The notes: generated from the letters alone by a model not told the origin. Shown: positions 1-11,199, counted from the stretch's first letter. The stretch: DNA of 64,000 nt from Blastobasis lacticolella (GCA_905147135.1 LR990064.1:12604001-12668000), one strand, 5' to 3'. Program-made: numbers and translations.

Positions 1-156
1 TAATTGTGCATGACATGGGTTATAGGGCTGGCACGAGTTAAGCCTGAGGCTTTGGAGTATCATTTTCTGACAGACGCGGTGGAAAAAATGTTCGGTTGTC
101 GAATTTAGGTGTGTGCCCTTTGGGGTTAGCTGAAAAACCGGTTCTTATGAAGATAA

Positions 157-270
157 CTAGTGGACCCGGCGCGACTTCGTCCGCGTTGTGTCCTACCACT
201 ACTTTACCCCTACCTACAATTTTTTCTTGCTTATAAACCTTTCTCTTGATTCACTCTATATATTGTTCTT
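157..270 (-). mobile_element. Helitron-like 3' end fragment
   Basis: Read on the minus strand, this stretch ends in a GC-rich block containing GACGAAGTCGC followed by CTAG and then T, the terminus expected of Helitrons. It matches the better preserved copies at 7152-7363 and 40553-40748 in the 'cctcttgaatcactct'-type segment. The 5' part is not recognisable, so this is a truncated non-autonomous copy. Confidence 0.5.
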
Positions 271-527
271 CTATATAGAAGAAGGCACACGATTTCCACT
301 ATGATATTTAAACTTGAATCATCATCAAACGGGAAGTCAATCTCGCCTTCTGCTGGAGTCCACTTTCTCCGAACTTGAGGTTCGATATCAGGTTGTAGGT
401 ATGCTTGAACGTTGGGATCAGTGGGGAAAAGTCGGGGGACTCTTACCCTGCATTGCACGGTTCCATATGACTGGGTGACGTCATATTGCATCAGGACGTC
501 TCCTGTACATGCTGATAGACCTAGCAT
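231..527 (-). other. Unidentified 98-codon open frame
   Basis: An open frame rich in acidic residues and prolines. Its first two thirds (about 290-527) lie in non-repeat sequence and contain an internal GTAAGAG donor-like site; the last residues run into the Helitron-like fragment. No domain is recognised. It could be an exon, an old transposon piece or chance; the evidence for a gene is weak. Confidence 0.15.
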
Positions 528-540
528 TGCAATAAATCAT

Positions 541-2070
541 TCATTCATTCATTTATAGTTTGAGTATCCGCCGGAACACCACAATGCAAACTATCTATGA
601 GGTCCTGTGGTGTTTCGATAAAAAGCGGCCATGGATACACAGAGGGGTTTAAGTGGGTAGGGTCCTTTTTGGGCAATGCAACATATCTACGTCACTCCCC
701 CGAGAGAAGTGATATATTCCGAAGATTTTTAATCTTAAAAAAAAATTGTATCCTTCAAAAATAGTGTCGGAAAATATGTGCAGCCCTAGCCAGTGCACTC
801 AGAAATACTAAAATGAAAATTCGAAACTACATTTTGTACCTTCACTCTAGTATTTGCATCCTACATTCAACCAGTATATTGACAAATGAAAATAATTAAA
901 GTAAAGTAAAACACATTTATTACACATAGCACAAAACTCTTAAAATTAAATTTAAAAAATATAATCAAACAGAGACAAAACCAGAATAAGAAAAAAGATA
1001 CTCTAATCTCGTTACTTGTGCCATGTGGAAAGTGCAATGGGGCCACACTCAGCATATGCCACGACAGTTGCCGTGACGCTGGTTTTCAGTGGACCCCCTA
1101 ATTGTAGTGAGTTTAGTAATTCGAATGAACACAAATCCTATTTGGGAAGCTTTACGAGACTAGAATGCCCTTCATTATCCAATTTGCAGAATTGTAACCT
1201 AATTTTGGGCTCGTTCCCGAAATTAGGGCAGGTTTCTGTTTCATTCCCCGGGCGGGTAAAAATTTAAATAATGAATTTTCTATCCCTTTTTCTAGGAGTC
1301 CTACTCTACACCGGTTATGTACTTAATCACCTAAATATGGCATACACAATGTGGTCTTTAAAAACAGAATAATAAAGTTGCTTGAAGATGAGTAATTCGA
1401 AACCGGTTGCAATTTAGTCAAATTTGTATAATAAAGTGCAACTAGTGTACAAAAAGTGATTTAATTTAAAATAATGGAGGTCCATCATGAAGTCCCAACT
1501 AAAAGTGTTGAATATTTAAAATAATATTTTTTTATGTTTTTAGTACAAAATATTTTTTTTATGCCAGTTAGTGAGATACGAGCAGACAACCATTAAACTA
1601 CAATTCAATATATAAATCTTATCAATACAAACCATTATTAACAACTGAATTTAAATAATCGAAGCGACACCCCGGTCGCGGAAGCCGTTAACGACGTCGA
1701 CTAAAATAAAAAAAAAGAAACGAAAAAGAAAAAAAAGCAACGAAGCCATACCAAAAATTTCGCAGCAAGTACTAGGCAGAATGCCAACCGAGTCCTCGTT
1801 AAACTAAAAAAAAAAGTTTAAAACTTCCGTTTTAATCAGTCCACCAGACCGGAAATACGTAATATACAGTTTTAAGCCTGGATTGGATTAAAGATAAATA
1901 TTATTGCAACGTGTTTTTCATGAAACTCGCTCGGATTATGGATAGGCTGCATTTAAAATGTACATTTTAAGCTGTTATATGTTAACTGACATGTTTACAC
2001 TGTTAGTAGGAATATGATAATGACTTTAAGGTATTGGGGCATGTTATCTTTGGATTTAATTATTATCGAA
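541..2070. other. AT-rich stretch, nothing recognised
   Basis: A short (ATTC)n run sits at about 535-553. The rest is AT-rich with A- and T-homopolymers. I see no coding exon, RNA gene or identifiable repeat. Confidence 0.6.
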
Positions 2071-2077
2071 ATGGGTG

Positions 2078-2132
2078 GTACAGTCAGCTGCGGACAGAAC
2101 TGACCCTTTATCCACTCTGCAGCTGACTGTAC
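2078..2132. mobile_element. Tiny inverted-repeat element (55 bp)
   Basis: Perfect 14-bp arms, GTACAGTCAGCTGC at 2078-2091 and its reverse complement at 2119-2132, surround a 27-bp core. The outer TA on both sides would fit a TA target duplication, as in a very short mariner-type MITE. An isolated hairpin cannot be excluded. Confidence 0.5.
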
Positions 2133-2189
2133 ATTTGTGGCGCTTAGGTGGCGTAATTTAGTTAACTATTTTGGTTTGGTCTGCTACTA

Positions 2190-2410
2190 AATTTTTCGGT
2201 TCGTGTTCGATTCCTGGCCGGGCAGAAATGGAAATGATGAAATTTAATTTCTGTTACGGGTCTGGGTGTTGTATGTGTAATTACTAATTACTTGTAATAG
2301 ACATACTTGTATTGAACAAAATATATAAGTAATTTATTAATTTTCTGGCAGCCATAACACGAGCTTTGCTTAATTTGGGGCTAGGTGGCGCTGTTTGAAT
2401 AGTCCTAGCA
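2190..2410 (+). mobile_element. SINE-B copy, 5'-truncated
   Basis: Begins near the tRNA-like B box (GTTCGATTCC) and continues through the family body ('acgggtctgggtgtt') to the 3' segment 'ggggctaggtggcgctgt'. The A-box part of the head is missing or degraded. Confidence 0.7.
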
Positions 2411-3210
2411 TATATTTATTTATTAACTAGTTCAAATCTAATGCAAATGCCCAGAGGACGCAATACACAGAAAAAACTCCACCAACAAAAAGGAAACCGA
2501 TCCGGATTCCAGATCGATCTAGTCCAATCCAGTTACGGCCGGCTCCAATCCAGTTATTACTGGCTAAATCCTGTTTTTCATTCCATTTAGCAACAGCGCC
2601 ACGGGCGTGAAATCTTGCCGGGGTCCAAATTCGTATTGACGTTGTTCTAATGAAAAGGGAGACAGTTTCGGAACGAAATATACGCAGATGGAAGTTAAAT
2701 TAACGCAAATATCGTATTGGATTTCTTAATTTGAAAGCTTATTCTTTTTACACTAGCTATTGTACGCGACTTCGCTCGCGTAGAATATTGCGATTACATT
2801 TTGAACCCGTACCTGCGGCAACCGAGTAATTCTCTACTTCTAATGACGTCACTTGATGACGTTTCGCGGAAAAACACTGAGCTCCCTGCCCCGCGCCCCT
2901 GCGTTCAGCCCCGAAAAAACTCAGGTCCCACTCCAGAATACCTCGCCGCGGGCGATAAGTATACCAGTTTCGTGGTCGATCTTTATGCTAGTTTTGGCTG
3001 TAGTGGACTGCAGTTGATGGGTACTAATACTTACGCAGTATAATATAAAGTCGCTTTTGGATGCAGAAGACGAAGTGGTCGGCCGTCCGACCATGATCGG
3101 CTCGCCCGCGCATCAGAATTAATCCAAGAGAGAGTTTATTGTGTATTTTGATAGAATTAGTATCGACTGCAACTGACGGTTGGTCGGCTCCAGCCAAATC
3201 GAAGCGTCTG
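2411..3210. other. Non-coding stretch with one Helitron-like scrap
   Basis: About 2755-2790 carries 'gcgacttcgctcgcg', like the Helitron-type 3' ends in this window. The 13-bp TCCAATCCAGTTA occurs twice near 2522 and 2544. The open frame at 2801-3043 has no recognisable domain. Confidence 0.4.
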
Positions 3211-3216
3211 TTATCA

Positions 3217-3455
3217 TACATCATCATCACAACCCACAACAGTCCACTGCAGGACTTTGGGCCTCCCCCACAAAAGGGGAGGCTATTGGCAGGCGGGTTG
3301 GAGATCGCAGTGTTGCAAACATAACAATGGAAAACGCTGCTGCCCATTTTCCTGTTTACGGAGACTCTAGATCTTTTGTCTCTAAACATTAGTCGCCTTA
3401 TATGACACCCACGAGTGTAAGGGGTTGGTGCTATTCTACTCTGCCGGACACCAAA
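3217..3455 (-). mobile_element. SINE-A copy
   Basis: Minus-strand copy with a (CAT)n tail complement at its left end, the 'ccactgcaggactt' block, and the head complement 'aaggggttggtgctattc' at right. Near full length. One of about eleven copies here. The histidine-rich open frames nearby are only the tail translated. Confidence 0.85.
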
Positions 3456-3647
3456 CGGCAGATCTTTGCGTTATCATACATGCATCACGTTAACTACATG
3501 CGTCACGAGTACAGCAGTCCAGACTCTCAGTTACCACAGAGAACACTAAAGTCTAAAGTTCCACTCTCGTAATTAAACTGGCTAGACCGAGTTAGAACAG
3601 GAAGGCATTCCAAACCGGAATGCCATGGCTGTATTTATTTGGTAAGA

Positions 3648-3965
3648 ACGTCGGTGGTAATAGCGGTTCCGGGTTGTAAGCGAGAGGTACCGAACTCGAT
3701 CCCCAGTGCTGCCATGTAGCCAGACATTTTTCTGAGTTTTGTACATTAGTTGAATACTACCCGATGCTTTTACGGTGAGGGAAAATATCGTGATGAAACA
3801 TGCACACTCAGTTTGAGGCGTTGTGTAACAATGATCCAGTCTGGTCAGGTTCCCCTGTTAACAGAGTAACGGAGGTCAGGTGGCAGTGGCTCGACTGTAA
3901 AACTTGATCTGCCAAATTCTGTATCATGATCAAAGCAGATCACTCCAACACAACACCGCAGTATT
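3648..3965 (+). mobile_element. SINE-D copy
   Basis: tRNA-like head with a degraded B box, followed by the family body: 'ctgagttttgtacattagttgaa', 'gatgcttttacggtgaggg', and the downstream 'ggaggtcaggtggcagt' segment. The 3' end is lost. Confidence 0.75.
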
Positions 3966-4121
3966 GTCGCCAAAATTATAATTATTTGTTGAAGAAACTG
4001 ACAAAAACACGTCCAGCCAAGCCTGTTAAAACATACGTAAATGTTAATAGACGTGGCCGATAGATGGCGCTATTATAACGTTAATGTGTTTCTACATCGC
4101 GGTGGTGAGTTTACTGTATAC

Positions 4122-4371
4122 TATCATCATCACAGCCTATAACAGTCCTGTACAGGACTTAGGGTCTCTCCCACGAGAGAGGAGGTCATTGCCATAATCT
4201 CCACGTTTTGCAGGCGGGTTGGAGATCGTAGTTGTATAAATATAACAATGGAAAACGCTGCTACACATTTTCCAGCCTACGGAGACTAGATCTTTTGCCT
4301 CGAAAACATTGGTCGCCTCGTACGGCACCCACGAGCGTAAGGGGTTGGTGCTATTCTACTCTGCCGTACAC
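4122..4371 (-). mobile_element. SINE-A copy
   Basis: Same order of blocks as the copy 900 bp upstream, from the ATCATCATC tail complement to the 'ggtgctattctactctgccg' head complement. Near full length, moderately diverged. Confidence 0.85.
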
Positions 4372-4874
4372 AGTATAGAGTCACCATTACTACTAAATCG
4401 GAGATACTGCCAAAAGCGGATCCTAAAATAAAAAATTCAAAAAGGAAAACAGTGGAACCCGTCATCAATGCCCATCATGTGCATCAGACCTTCATTTTTC
4501 ATGGAATGGATTATTCCGATATCAAAGGGGCAGAATTCGGGAAACTGTCACCCGAAAACTAATTTGACTTGCGACGTTTGTGCGTTAGATGACATGGGTC
4601 CAACGACGCTCCACAGAGCGGTGGGGACGGGTAATGCTTGAGACGCCGCAGTGGGTTGCAAACATTTTTTGTTGTCGTTTGGAGGACAAACAAGCATGCG
4701 AGCTACATGATCGAAAATTGTCACCGCTGAAGGATATAAACAACATCAGGGACATCACAAGTTACCTGATGGTAAGCGGTAACTGTCGCCCATAAAATGT
4801 TGCAAGTGTCGCAAGTGCGTTGTCACTGTGAGGACTAAGATAAGATGGCCCATGCCCGTAATTACGCTTGGCCT

Positions 4875-5100
4875 TGACTATTTTTTTAATGGAATATGGC
4901 AGACAAACAGCTTGCTTGTTTTAAAATTGTCACCGCCGCCTATGGACATCAGCAACACCAGGGGTGCTACCATAATTTACCTCGTATACGTTCTCATGTC
5001 ATAGTCCAAAGGAAGCACTGTGGCTGGAAGCTCATACCACAACCAAATCGTACGAGCGAGAAACGTTCATTCGAATCTTCGCGTGATCAAGGATTTAGCT
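4875..5100 (-). mobile_element. LINE ORF2 C-terminal remnant
   Basis: Reverse complement of the LINE tail seen better at 5930-6190: it includes the complement of the 'tgttgctgatgtccataggcgg' region and of the segment encoding the LP-x-TVF motif. A more degenerate piece of the same family lies at about 4650-4800. Frames are broken. Confidence 0.6.
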
Positions 5101-5279
5101 GATCAGATACTACCTATACTCTACTCATTGACACAAAATACCATCCTGGCAGACTCCTCATGCTTAACAGAGTATTTAATACTCGAAGTTTAGTAGTATT
5201 AGTGTAGTAGTTGGAATATCTACCCTCATATTGGACAAAGCTTTTTGTGAATTAATTTGTGTTGAACGTAACCGAACTA

Positions 5280-5493
5280 CGATCTGTCCAAACTGACTTG
5301 TCTTATTTGGTGAACAAATAATGCCCTACATCACGACTTCCCGTATCAATCACGATACAGTACATTATGTGTTGATGTCATGAATTATATAAGAAACACA
5401 TAGAATGTGAATTTCAACGAAAACTGCTGCACATTATCTATTTAAATACATAATTTCCTTAACCGAATAAGACAAGTCAGTTTGGACAGATTG
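5280..5493 (+). mobile_element. MITE-2 copy 1 (214 bp)
   Basis: Terminal inverted repeats of about 30 bp begin with ATCTGTCCAAACTGACTTG one base inside each end and differ at only a few positions. The element is flanked by TA dinucleotides at 5278-5279 and 5494-5495, as for Tc1/mariner-type insertion. There is no coding capacity. A second copy lies at 63468-63673 in opposite orientation. Confidence 0.8.
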
Positions 5494-5496
5494 TAG

Positions 5497-5570
5497 AATA
5501 TCTTAAAAGTAGAAGAATATCTCTCATAAGTAGTAGAATATCTCTCATAAGTAGTAGAATATCTCGCCGA
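5497..5570. repeat. 21-bp tandem repeat, about 3 units
   Basis: The unit GAATATCTCTCATAAGTAGTA is repeated twice almost exactly, with a diverged first unit and a partial last one. It abuts the right end of MITE-2. Confidence 0.8.
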
Positions 5571-5739
5571 CTAAAAGCGACTTCTAAACGGCTAAACCTC
5601 AACTGCGGAGACGACCACAAAAGGCCTTGTCTCGCCAACTAGTAGATATTACATAGGTTGTATTCCGAGCCGCGGTTTCGTCCATGTCCCCCAAAGTACT
5701 GACGTGGGTACGAAAATAATTCGGTGAAGAATTTCAGCG

Positions 5740-6190
5740 GAAACTTTTCCGGTGACTTTTTGGCCGATACATATCTAGGTTCGTCAGATAAAATACGTAG
5801 GTATCGAAGTAGATAAATTGTTTTGATTGGTTGTGGTTCGTTTTTAAGCGTAGAAGTGAATGGGACTTGTAGAGGTGGTGGTGCTGTGTATATATGTTTC
5901 GGTGTGTGTCATGGACCGATTTCGATGCGGATATATTTGTTTGAAAGACAATTTCGCTCGACAAGACGTTTCTCGCTCATACGATCCGGATGTGAAATGA
6001 GCTCCCAGCCACAGTGTTTCCTTTGGACTATGATATGGGATCGTTCAAGAGGTATATTAGAGGTCTCTTCAGAGGCGGGCAACGCATTGGTGACTCCCCT
6101 GGTGTTGCTGATGTCCATAGGCGGCGGTGACCACGCACCAACAGGTGGCCCACTTGCCTGTTTGTCTGCCGTATAAAATAAAAAAAAATA
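5740..6190 (+). mobile_element. LINE 3' end with ORF2 C-terminus
   Basis: The plus strand at about 5975-6118 encodes a typical non-LTR C-terminal tail, NELPATVFPLDYDMGSFK, then a GGQRIGDSPGVADV-like segment, with one stop just before NELP (where W is usual). A poly(A)-rich tail follows at 6178-6198. Upstream, 5820-5955 carries 'gaccgatttcgatgcgg', common in other repeats. It is a dead 5'-truncated copy. Confidence 0.75.
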
Positions 6191-6297
6191 AAAAAATTGT
6201 CGAGATGGTTTTAACTATGTATCATTACAATTAACTATATATTGATTCACACATTATATCAACTAACACAAAAATAAATATGTACAATAAAAATTAA

Positions 6298-6549
6298 CTA
6301 ATTTAAAATATGTATAAAGTTTGGGCCGTGTGAAAGCGTACCCAAGATACTGGCAGCATTACCTCTCTGAATAGCAATGCTTATTCTTTGTGCGAGGTAG
6401 CTGCCAGCTCTTCGGTCACCTGTGGTGTCGACCAATTTCTTCGCAAGTTCTCTGTACAAAGAGAGCGCCCCGGGGCCCCACGGACCCAGGGTCTCGACAC
6501 CAAATGCAACAAAATTGTATTGGGTGCCGATACCCCGGGTATTTCCCAA
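6298..6549 (-). pseudogene. LINE reverse-transcriptase C-terminal fragment
   Basis: The 83-codon frame has the pattern FGVETLGPWGPGA ... YLAQRISIAIQRGNAAS, a conserved segment near the C-terminus of many non-LTR reverse transcriptases, where tandem RGNA residues close the frame. It is open but lacks the polymerase core and is surrounded by unrelated repeats. It is a different LINE family from the WNELP-type tails here. Confidence 0.7.
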
Positions 6550-6713
6550 ATACCGGGGTACAATACAGTTAGTTCAGTAGTAAGTTGGGTATATGTTAAC
6601 TATTTCAGGGGTATTCCGACGTTTTTCGGTTGAGTTGGTTATCAACAGCGTCTAGTGCGCCAAGTATTGTTTAAGCTTTATCTTAGGAAAAGCACTATCA
6701 CACGTCCAACCGA

Positions 6714-6978
6714 GTGGTGCCCGGCAGAGTAGAATAGCACCAACCCCTTACACTCGTGGGTGTCGTACAAGGCGACTAATGTTTTCGAGGCAAAAGATCT
6801 TAGAGTCTCCGTAGACTGGAAAATGGGCAGCAGCGTTTTCCATTGTCATATTTACAACACTGCGATCTCCAACCCGCCTGCCAAGCGTGGAGATTATGGC
6901 AATAACCTTCCCTTTCGTGGGAGAGGCCTTAAGTCCTGCAGTGGACTGTTATGGGCTGTGATGATGATGATGATGATG
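6714..6978 (+). mobile_element. SINE-A copy with 12-bp target duplication
   Basis: Full-length copy from the 'ggcagagtagaatagcacc' head to a (GAT)n tail. It is flanked by the direct repeat ACGTCCAACCGA at 6702-6713 and 6979-6990, so its boundaries are well defined and the insertion is fairly young. One of the best copies for deriving the consensus. Confidence 0.92.
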
Positions 6979-7151
6979 ACGTCCAACCGATGGATAGTGG
7001 ACAGTGGTTCTCTGCAGCTTGCAGATGACCACTTTCAGCAAGGCAAGCGGATGCGGTGCCCCTGAGGGCTTGAGGTTAATGTAGTAGTGCCTTTTGAAGA
7101 ACCCCTAGTCATATCGATGAGGAAAGACGTGCACGTAGGCGAAAACTTCTA

Positions 7152-7363
7152 TCTATACATATTATAAAACAAAATGGCTTCCCGCCGTCTGTCCCTGTGT
7201 ATGTATATATGTGCGCTTAGATCTTTTAAACTACGCAACGGAATTTAATGCAATTTTTAACAATAGATAGAGTGATTCAAGAGGAAGGTTTATGAGCAAG
7301 AAAAAATAGGGTAGGTGGGGATAAAGTAGGTGTACGCGAACGAATTCGCGTCAGATCCTCTAG
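7152..7363 (+). mobile_element. Non-autonomous Helitron-like element (212 bp)
   Basis: Starts TCTATACATATTATAAAAC and ends CTAG, preceded by A and followed by T, matching Helitron insertion between A and T without target duplication. Subterminal 'gcgaacgaattcgcg' gives a short hairpin just upstream of the 3' end, as expected. No Rep/helicase coding. A sister copy lies at 40553-40748. Confidence 0.75.
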
Positions 7364-7809
7364 TATATATATTATAAATAATGGCAAGTCGGCACTGGGA
7401 GCTTTCACCATGTGCAAAAGGCCTATTAAAGTTTTTAAATATGACAACTCGGCACTAGACGAGAGTTTAATTATGGAAACGTCACCCAAGGGAAATAGTA
7501 TGTGCATATGAAATAGTCACACTACTTATCCCACACTGACGACGCGTCAAAACTCGCGACAGTTCCATCCAACTCCAGCGCTGTCTCACGAAACCTACCC
7601 GCGGACAAACAAACAACAGAAATTACTTTCAGTGGTTCTGTTCGTCACAGTTGACAGATGCGGGTGAATCCAGGAAATAAGGTTTCCAGAACTGGCCGGT
7701 TTAAACTAGTTTATTAGCCTGTTCTAACTGGTTATAGTTGCAACTACTGTGTCAGGAGTCGGTGACAAATGGTGTTTGGATGTTGACTTGAATTCTGATT
7801 AGAGATTGC

Positions 7810-8340
7810 TTTAATAATAATAAATCTTCTTTATTTCAGGCAAAGTAACGAATTACACCCATATCACAAATTAATAATAAAAAATAAAAAATATAACAAT
7901 AAAATTTACGTAAAAATGGCTTTAAGTCATGCTTAAGTCTTAATAATAATTTTTAGTATTCACATCGTCATTTCTTATTTTTAGCGTGATGCACGTGGAC
8001 CCATTGTTTGAAGATGGAGCAGTCCATGCACTCTGTCAAGGATGCCAGGATGTCATTCTTGGACGACCGTAACCGATTCCAAAATCCCGCGATACGGGAT
8101 CTAAAGACCCCGAAGAAATCGGCGACCCCTGCCACGGCAAACATGTGAGACGCACTGCAGAAACGAGGCATGACTTGAAGTGCTTGACATGACATGCTTT
8201 GACATGAAGTGTGGCTTTTGTTGGATAGGCTCTGTGAAAGACCTCGTAATAAAGAAAAACGTATAAGCCTCGCTATCCGGGGCAACGCGGCCAGCCTTCT
8301 GGGCACTTTTCAGCAATGTAGTAACTTGGGGAAAATTTTT
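7810..8340 (-). mobile_element. LINE 3' end with (TTA)n tail
   Basis: The minus strand reads through a LINE C-terminal frame (about 8306-7968, with FFGVFRSRIAGFWNRLRSS) followed by an AT-rich 3' UTR and the end 'gcctgaaataaagaag' plus (TTA)n at about 7812-7850. An upstream part in another frame (about 8316-8101) shows a frameshift. It is a 5'-truncated, inactive copy. Confidence 0.6.
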
Positions 8341-8397
8341 GACCTTTAATATTAGTTAGGTTAAGTAAGGTTTTCTTTTTTTTGTTTAGTTTAAATG

Positions 8398-8697
8398 GAC
8401 CGAATTCGAAACTCGACGCTGCGCTCCAAAACGCAGATCGCTGATGTAGCCATTAAAGCTGGAAAACTGAAGTGGAAGTGGGCAGGTCATGTTTGCCGCA
8501 AGTCGGAGGAGTGATGGGCTAAAACCGTCACAGTTTGGACACCCGATTCTCGTAAACGACGTCGCGGCAGACCCAAGAAAAGGTGGACAGATGAGCTGCG
8601 GGCCTTCGATAGTGACTGGCAGACATTGGCACTTGATCGTGAAGAGTGGAGGAATCGGGGGGAGGCCTTTGCCCAGCAGTGGGATGATTCGGGCTAA
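8398..8697 (+). pseudogene. RTE-like LINE C-terminus, one nonsense codon
   Basis: One continuous frame encodes the C-terminal region of an RTE-type LINE: KLKWKWAGHVCRKSEE, stop, WAKTVTVWTPDSRKRRRGRP, KKRWTDELRAFDSDW, then REEWRNRGEAFAQQWDDSG and TAA. The only break is TGA at 8512-8514, where family proteins have arginine, so a CGA-to-TGA change explains it. No catalytic domain is present, so it is 5'-truncated. Confidence 0.85.
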
Positions 8698-9057
8698 TAT
8701 AGATATACTCGTAGTTTAAATAAATAACTAATGTTTTTATTAAATAAATATCAAACTTAAATATAGAAAATATAAATATACCGTCCCGGGGTGCAAATAT
8801 GCTGCTGTTCAACCAGTCTCGAAGCCGCTGCGAAATCGTTCCGTACGTTCGGGAGATACGGTGCCACAGACAGATCACAGAGCCACAGATATTTTTTATA
8901 CACATGTCAAACTTACTCACCCCAATTTATCGTCGGGTGTTAAAAATGGAGTTGCAGCGGTGAGAATTTATCCATTGCCTTAGTGTGGTAAAGAAATTAG
9001 ACGCTGAATGCAGCGGACAACGGTGATCACTATCCATCAGGTAGATCCTTCGTCCGT

Positions 9058-9276
9058 GTGCCTCGCTATGCATCATCAAAGCTCATTGAAGGAGCTATCG
9101 GCACAAACCCTTATAATGCACATGGCTATGGAATGAAATCTTTGCCTGCGAGTCTGTTCCCTGATCATTATGATCTAGACGGTTTCAAGGCTACAGTGAA
9201 TAGGCTGTACTTTGACACTCATGCTTCATCTTCGGTCGCATCGTCACTTACCACTGATGAGATGGCGGTTAAATGA
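9058..9276 (+). pseudogene. LINE C-terminal remnant (LPASLFPDHY type)
   Basis: The end of the frame reads SLPASLFPDHYDLDGFKATV, then a serine/alanine-rich tail, like non-LTR C-termini (LP-x-x-x-FP ... FK). The same family recurs at about 20113-20280 (plus), 21700-21965 and 30355-30560 (minus). It is directly followed by another repeat at 9285. Confidence 0.65.
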
Positions 9277-9284
9277 CTGGTTAA

Positions 9285-9420
9285 TTTTTTTTATGTCATT
9301 CGGTAGCCAAACAGGCAAGCGGGTCACCTGATGGAAAGTGGTCACCACTGCCTATAGACATTAGCAACACAAGAGTATCGCCAATGCGTTGCCTACCTCT
9401 ACAACACGTATTATTATATA
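9285..9420 (-). mobile_element. LINE 3'-end fragment
   Basis: Complement of the tail 'gcgggcaacgcattagcgat ... gcctgtttgcctaccg' with T-rich DNA at the left standing for the poly(A). Same family as 18765-18965, 37545-38195 and 59165-59495. Confidence 0.7.
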
Positions 9421-10340
9421 ATAAATACTGTTATAGGCTGTTGCTAATGTAGACAAAGATATTGAAATTACTCACCTAGATATGGTCGTATATCTCGTAG
9501 ACTTTGGGTTCCCGTTGGGACTCTCCACTTCTCTGACCTCCTCTTTTGACACTGCAACAAGGAGGGAAGGAATTTGTAAAAACAGTACATTAAAATGACA
9601 TTCAAACAAGATTGAAACTGATATCTAAGATGAAGAATAAGTTAAAAGCCATAAGTAATTCATAGTAGTTATGTTTTTCTATAATGCTTTTTATTATATT
9701 TACAGGTTACTTCCGAACCCAATATGCTGGGACATTAGCTAGTCGCTGATCCAGCCCAGTAAGTAAATACATTGCGTATGTATCACATTGTGTAGGCCAA
9801 ATAAATTAACCTAATTACAATGTACAACGAATGTGTTCTTAAAAAGATTTACCCAAAAATACATACGCGCTAAACGTTTTAAAACACGCAAAAATGAAAA
9901 CACGAAACTCATTACCAGCACTCCAAAAACAAAAAATAACAAAACAGCTATCCGCCAGAGAAGCGGCATAACTCCCAAAATAGTGGTATTTTCATTAACC
10001 TACATAGAGCTGTTATCGCCCCCCAGCGGCGCAAGGCAGTAACTCTGAAATTGCTGGAATTAAACGCAAGCGTCCCATAGTGCGTTGTAAACGTATGCCC
10101 AGCGACATTACGCCCAAAATGGCTTTTAGTACGCTCAGGGAGAATTTTACAGAATAAAATGCTACCGTACATTTGCAGGTGAAGTTTTTAAGTGGGCAGA
10201 TGTTTATGTGCAAACTGGTTAGAGATTGAATGTCGAGATAGGTGGTTTGGTTAGGGTTTTTAATCGCTTTTAAGAGGGTTTATAGTTGTATAGTTATACT
10301 TTTTAGTGGTACACTTGTGGTAGAAGATTCTATAAACTAG
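9421..10340. other. Nothing recognised
   Basis: AT-rich sequence with small overlapping open frames of no recognisable content and no clear repeat match within this window. Confidence 0.5.
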
Positions 10341-10344
10341 TAAT

Positions 10345-10680
10345 AGCGTTAATGTCCCGGTTGTGCTCTCGTACACGAAGGCCGGGGTCCACTTTGTCAA
10401 TTTTTTAGAATTTGGCAGATCAGGTAACTACAGTAGAGTGACTGCCATCTGACCTCCGTGATCCTGCTAGCAGGAGAACCTGACCAGATTGGATCATGGT
10501 TGGTTACATATTCAATCGCCTGAAAGTACATGTTTTCGCTCACAGTAAGAGCATCGGTTAGTGTGCAATAGTATATAACTCAGAAAAGAGTCATTGGTAC
10601 ATGTACATGGCGGCACTGAGGTTCAAAAACCCGGGATAGAAGTCGGACCCCTTCACCATGGGTCACCGACGCTCGACACT
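10345..10680 (-). mobile_element. SINE-D copy
   Basis: Full-length minus-strand copy: 3' end complement 'gtcccggttgtgctctcg', body 'gtaagagcatcggttag' and 'aactcagaaaagagtcattg', and tRNA-like head at the right end. Confidence 0.8.
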
Positions 10681-11001
10681 CGAAATAACAGACTAAAAAC
10701 TACATAACTAACAGCCAGTAGACATCTCCAAAAGTCCGGACACACACCAAATTAAAATTTGACGAGGAAGATATTTGACGAAGACCCTTCGTCAAACTCG
10801 TCAAATCGGCAAACCAAACTAAATTAATACGCGATGCAAAACCGCGACGTAGGGAATTATTCACGCAAACTCTGTAGGTGAAACGGTGCTATCACCGGCG
10901 GTAAATAAATCATACCGGTAAGGAAGGCAGTGGTTCTCAATCTGTGAATCATGGAAAAAATAATATGTGATCCATGGAAAAAATTAAATTCTTTACTATT
11001 A

Positions 11002-11199
11002 TGTCCATAGAAAAACTGAAAAGTCAGGTTTTCAAGAGAGACAAGTAGGGTAAGGCAAACAACGCGATATCGTTTCCCATGTAAGCATGGGAAACGATAT
11101 CGCGTTGTTTGCACGTAAGCATGGGAAACGATATCGCGTTGTTTGCCTTACCCTACTTGTCTCTCTTGAAAACCTGACTTTTCAGTTTTTCTATGGACA
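11002..11199. repeat. Perfect 80-bp palindrome with a third internal copy
   Basis: The arms at 11002-11081 and 11120-11199 are exact reverse complements over 80 bp. The 38-bp loop holds another copy of the innermost 27 bp of the right arm (11086-11112), so a tight 27-bp hairpin with a 4-nt loop can also form. The 32-bp segment starting GTAAGCATGGG at 11081 repeats directly at 11115, giving a 34-bp period. Confidence 0.95.

Noticed and set aside
3139..3392. Overlapping plus- and minus-strand open frames with histidine runs
   Set aside because: They are translations of SINE-A and its (CAT/GAT)n tail; the same peptide patterns recur at every SINE-A copy.
5497..5570. CRISPR-like short repeats
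   Set aside because: A 21-bp head-to-tail tandem repeat without spacers; the sequence is eukaryotic. No CRISPR array is present anywhere in the window.
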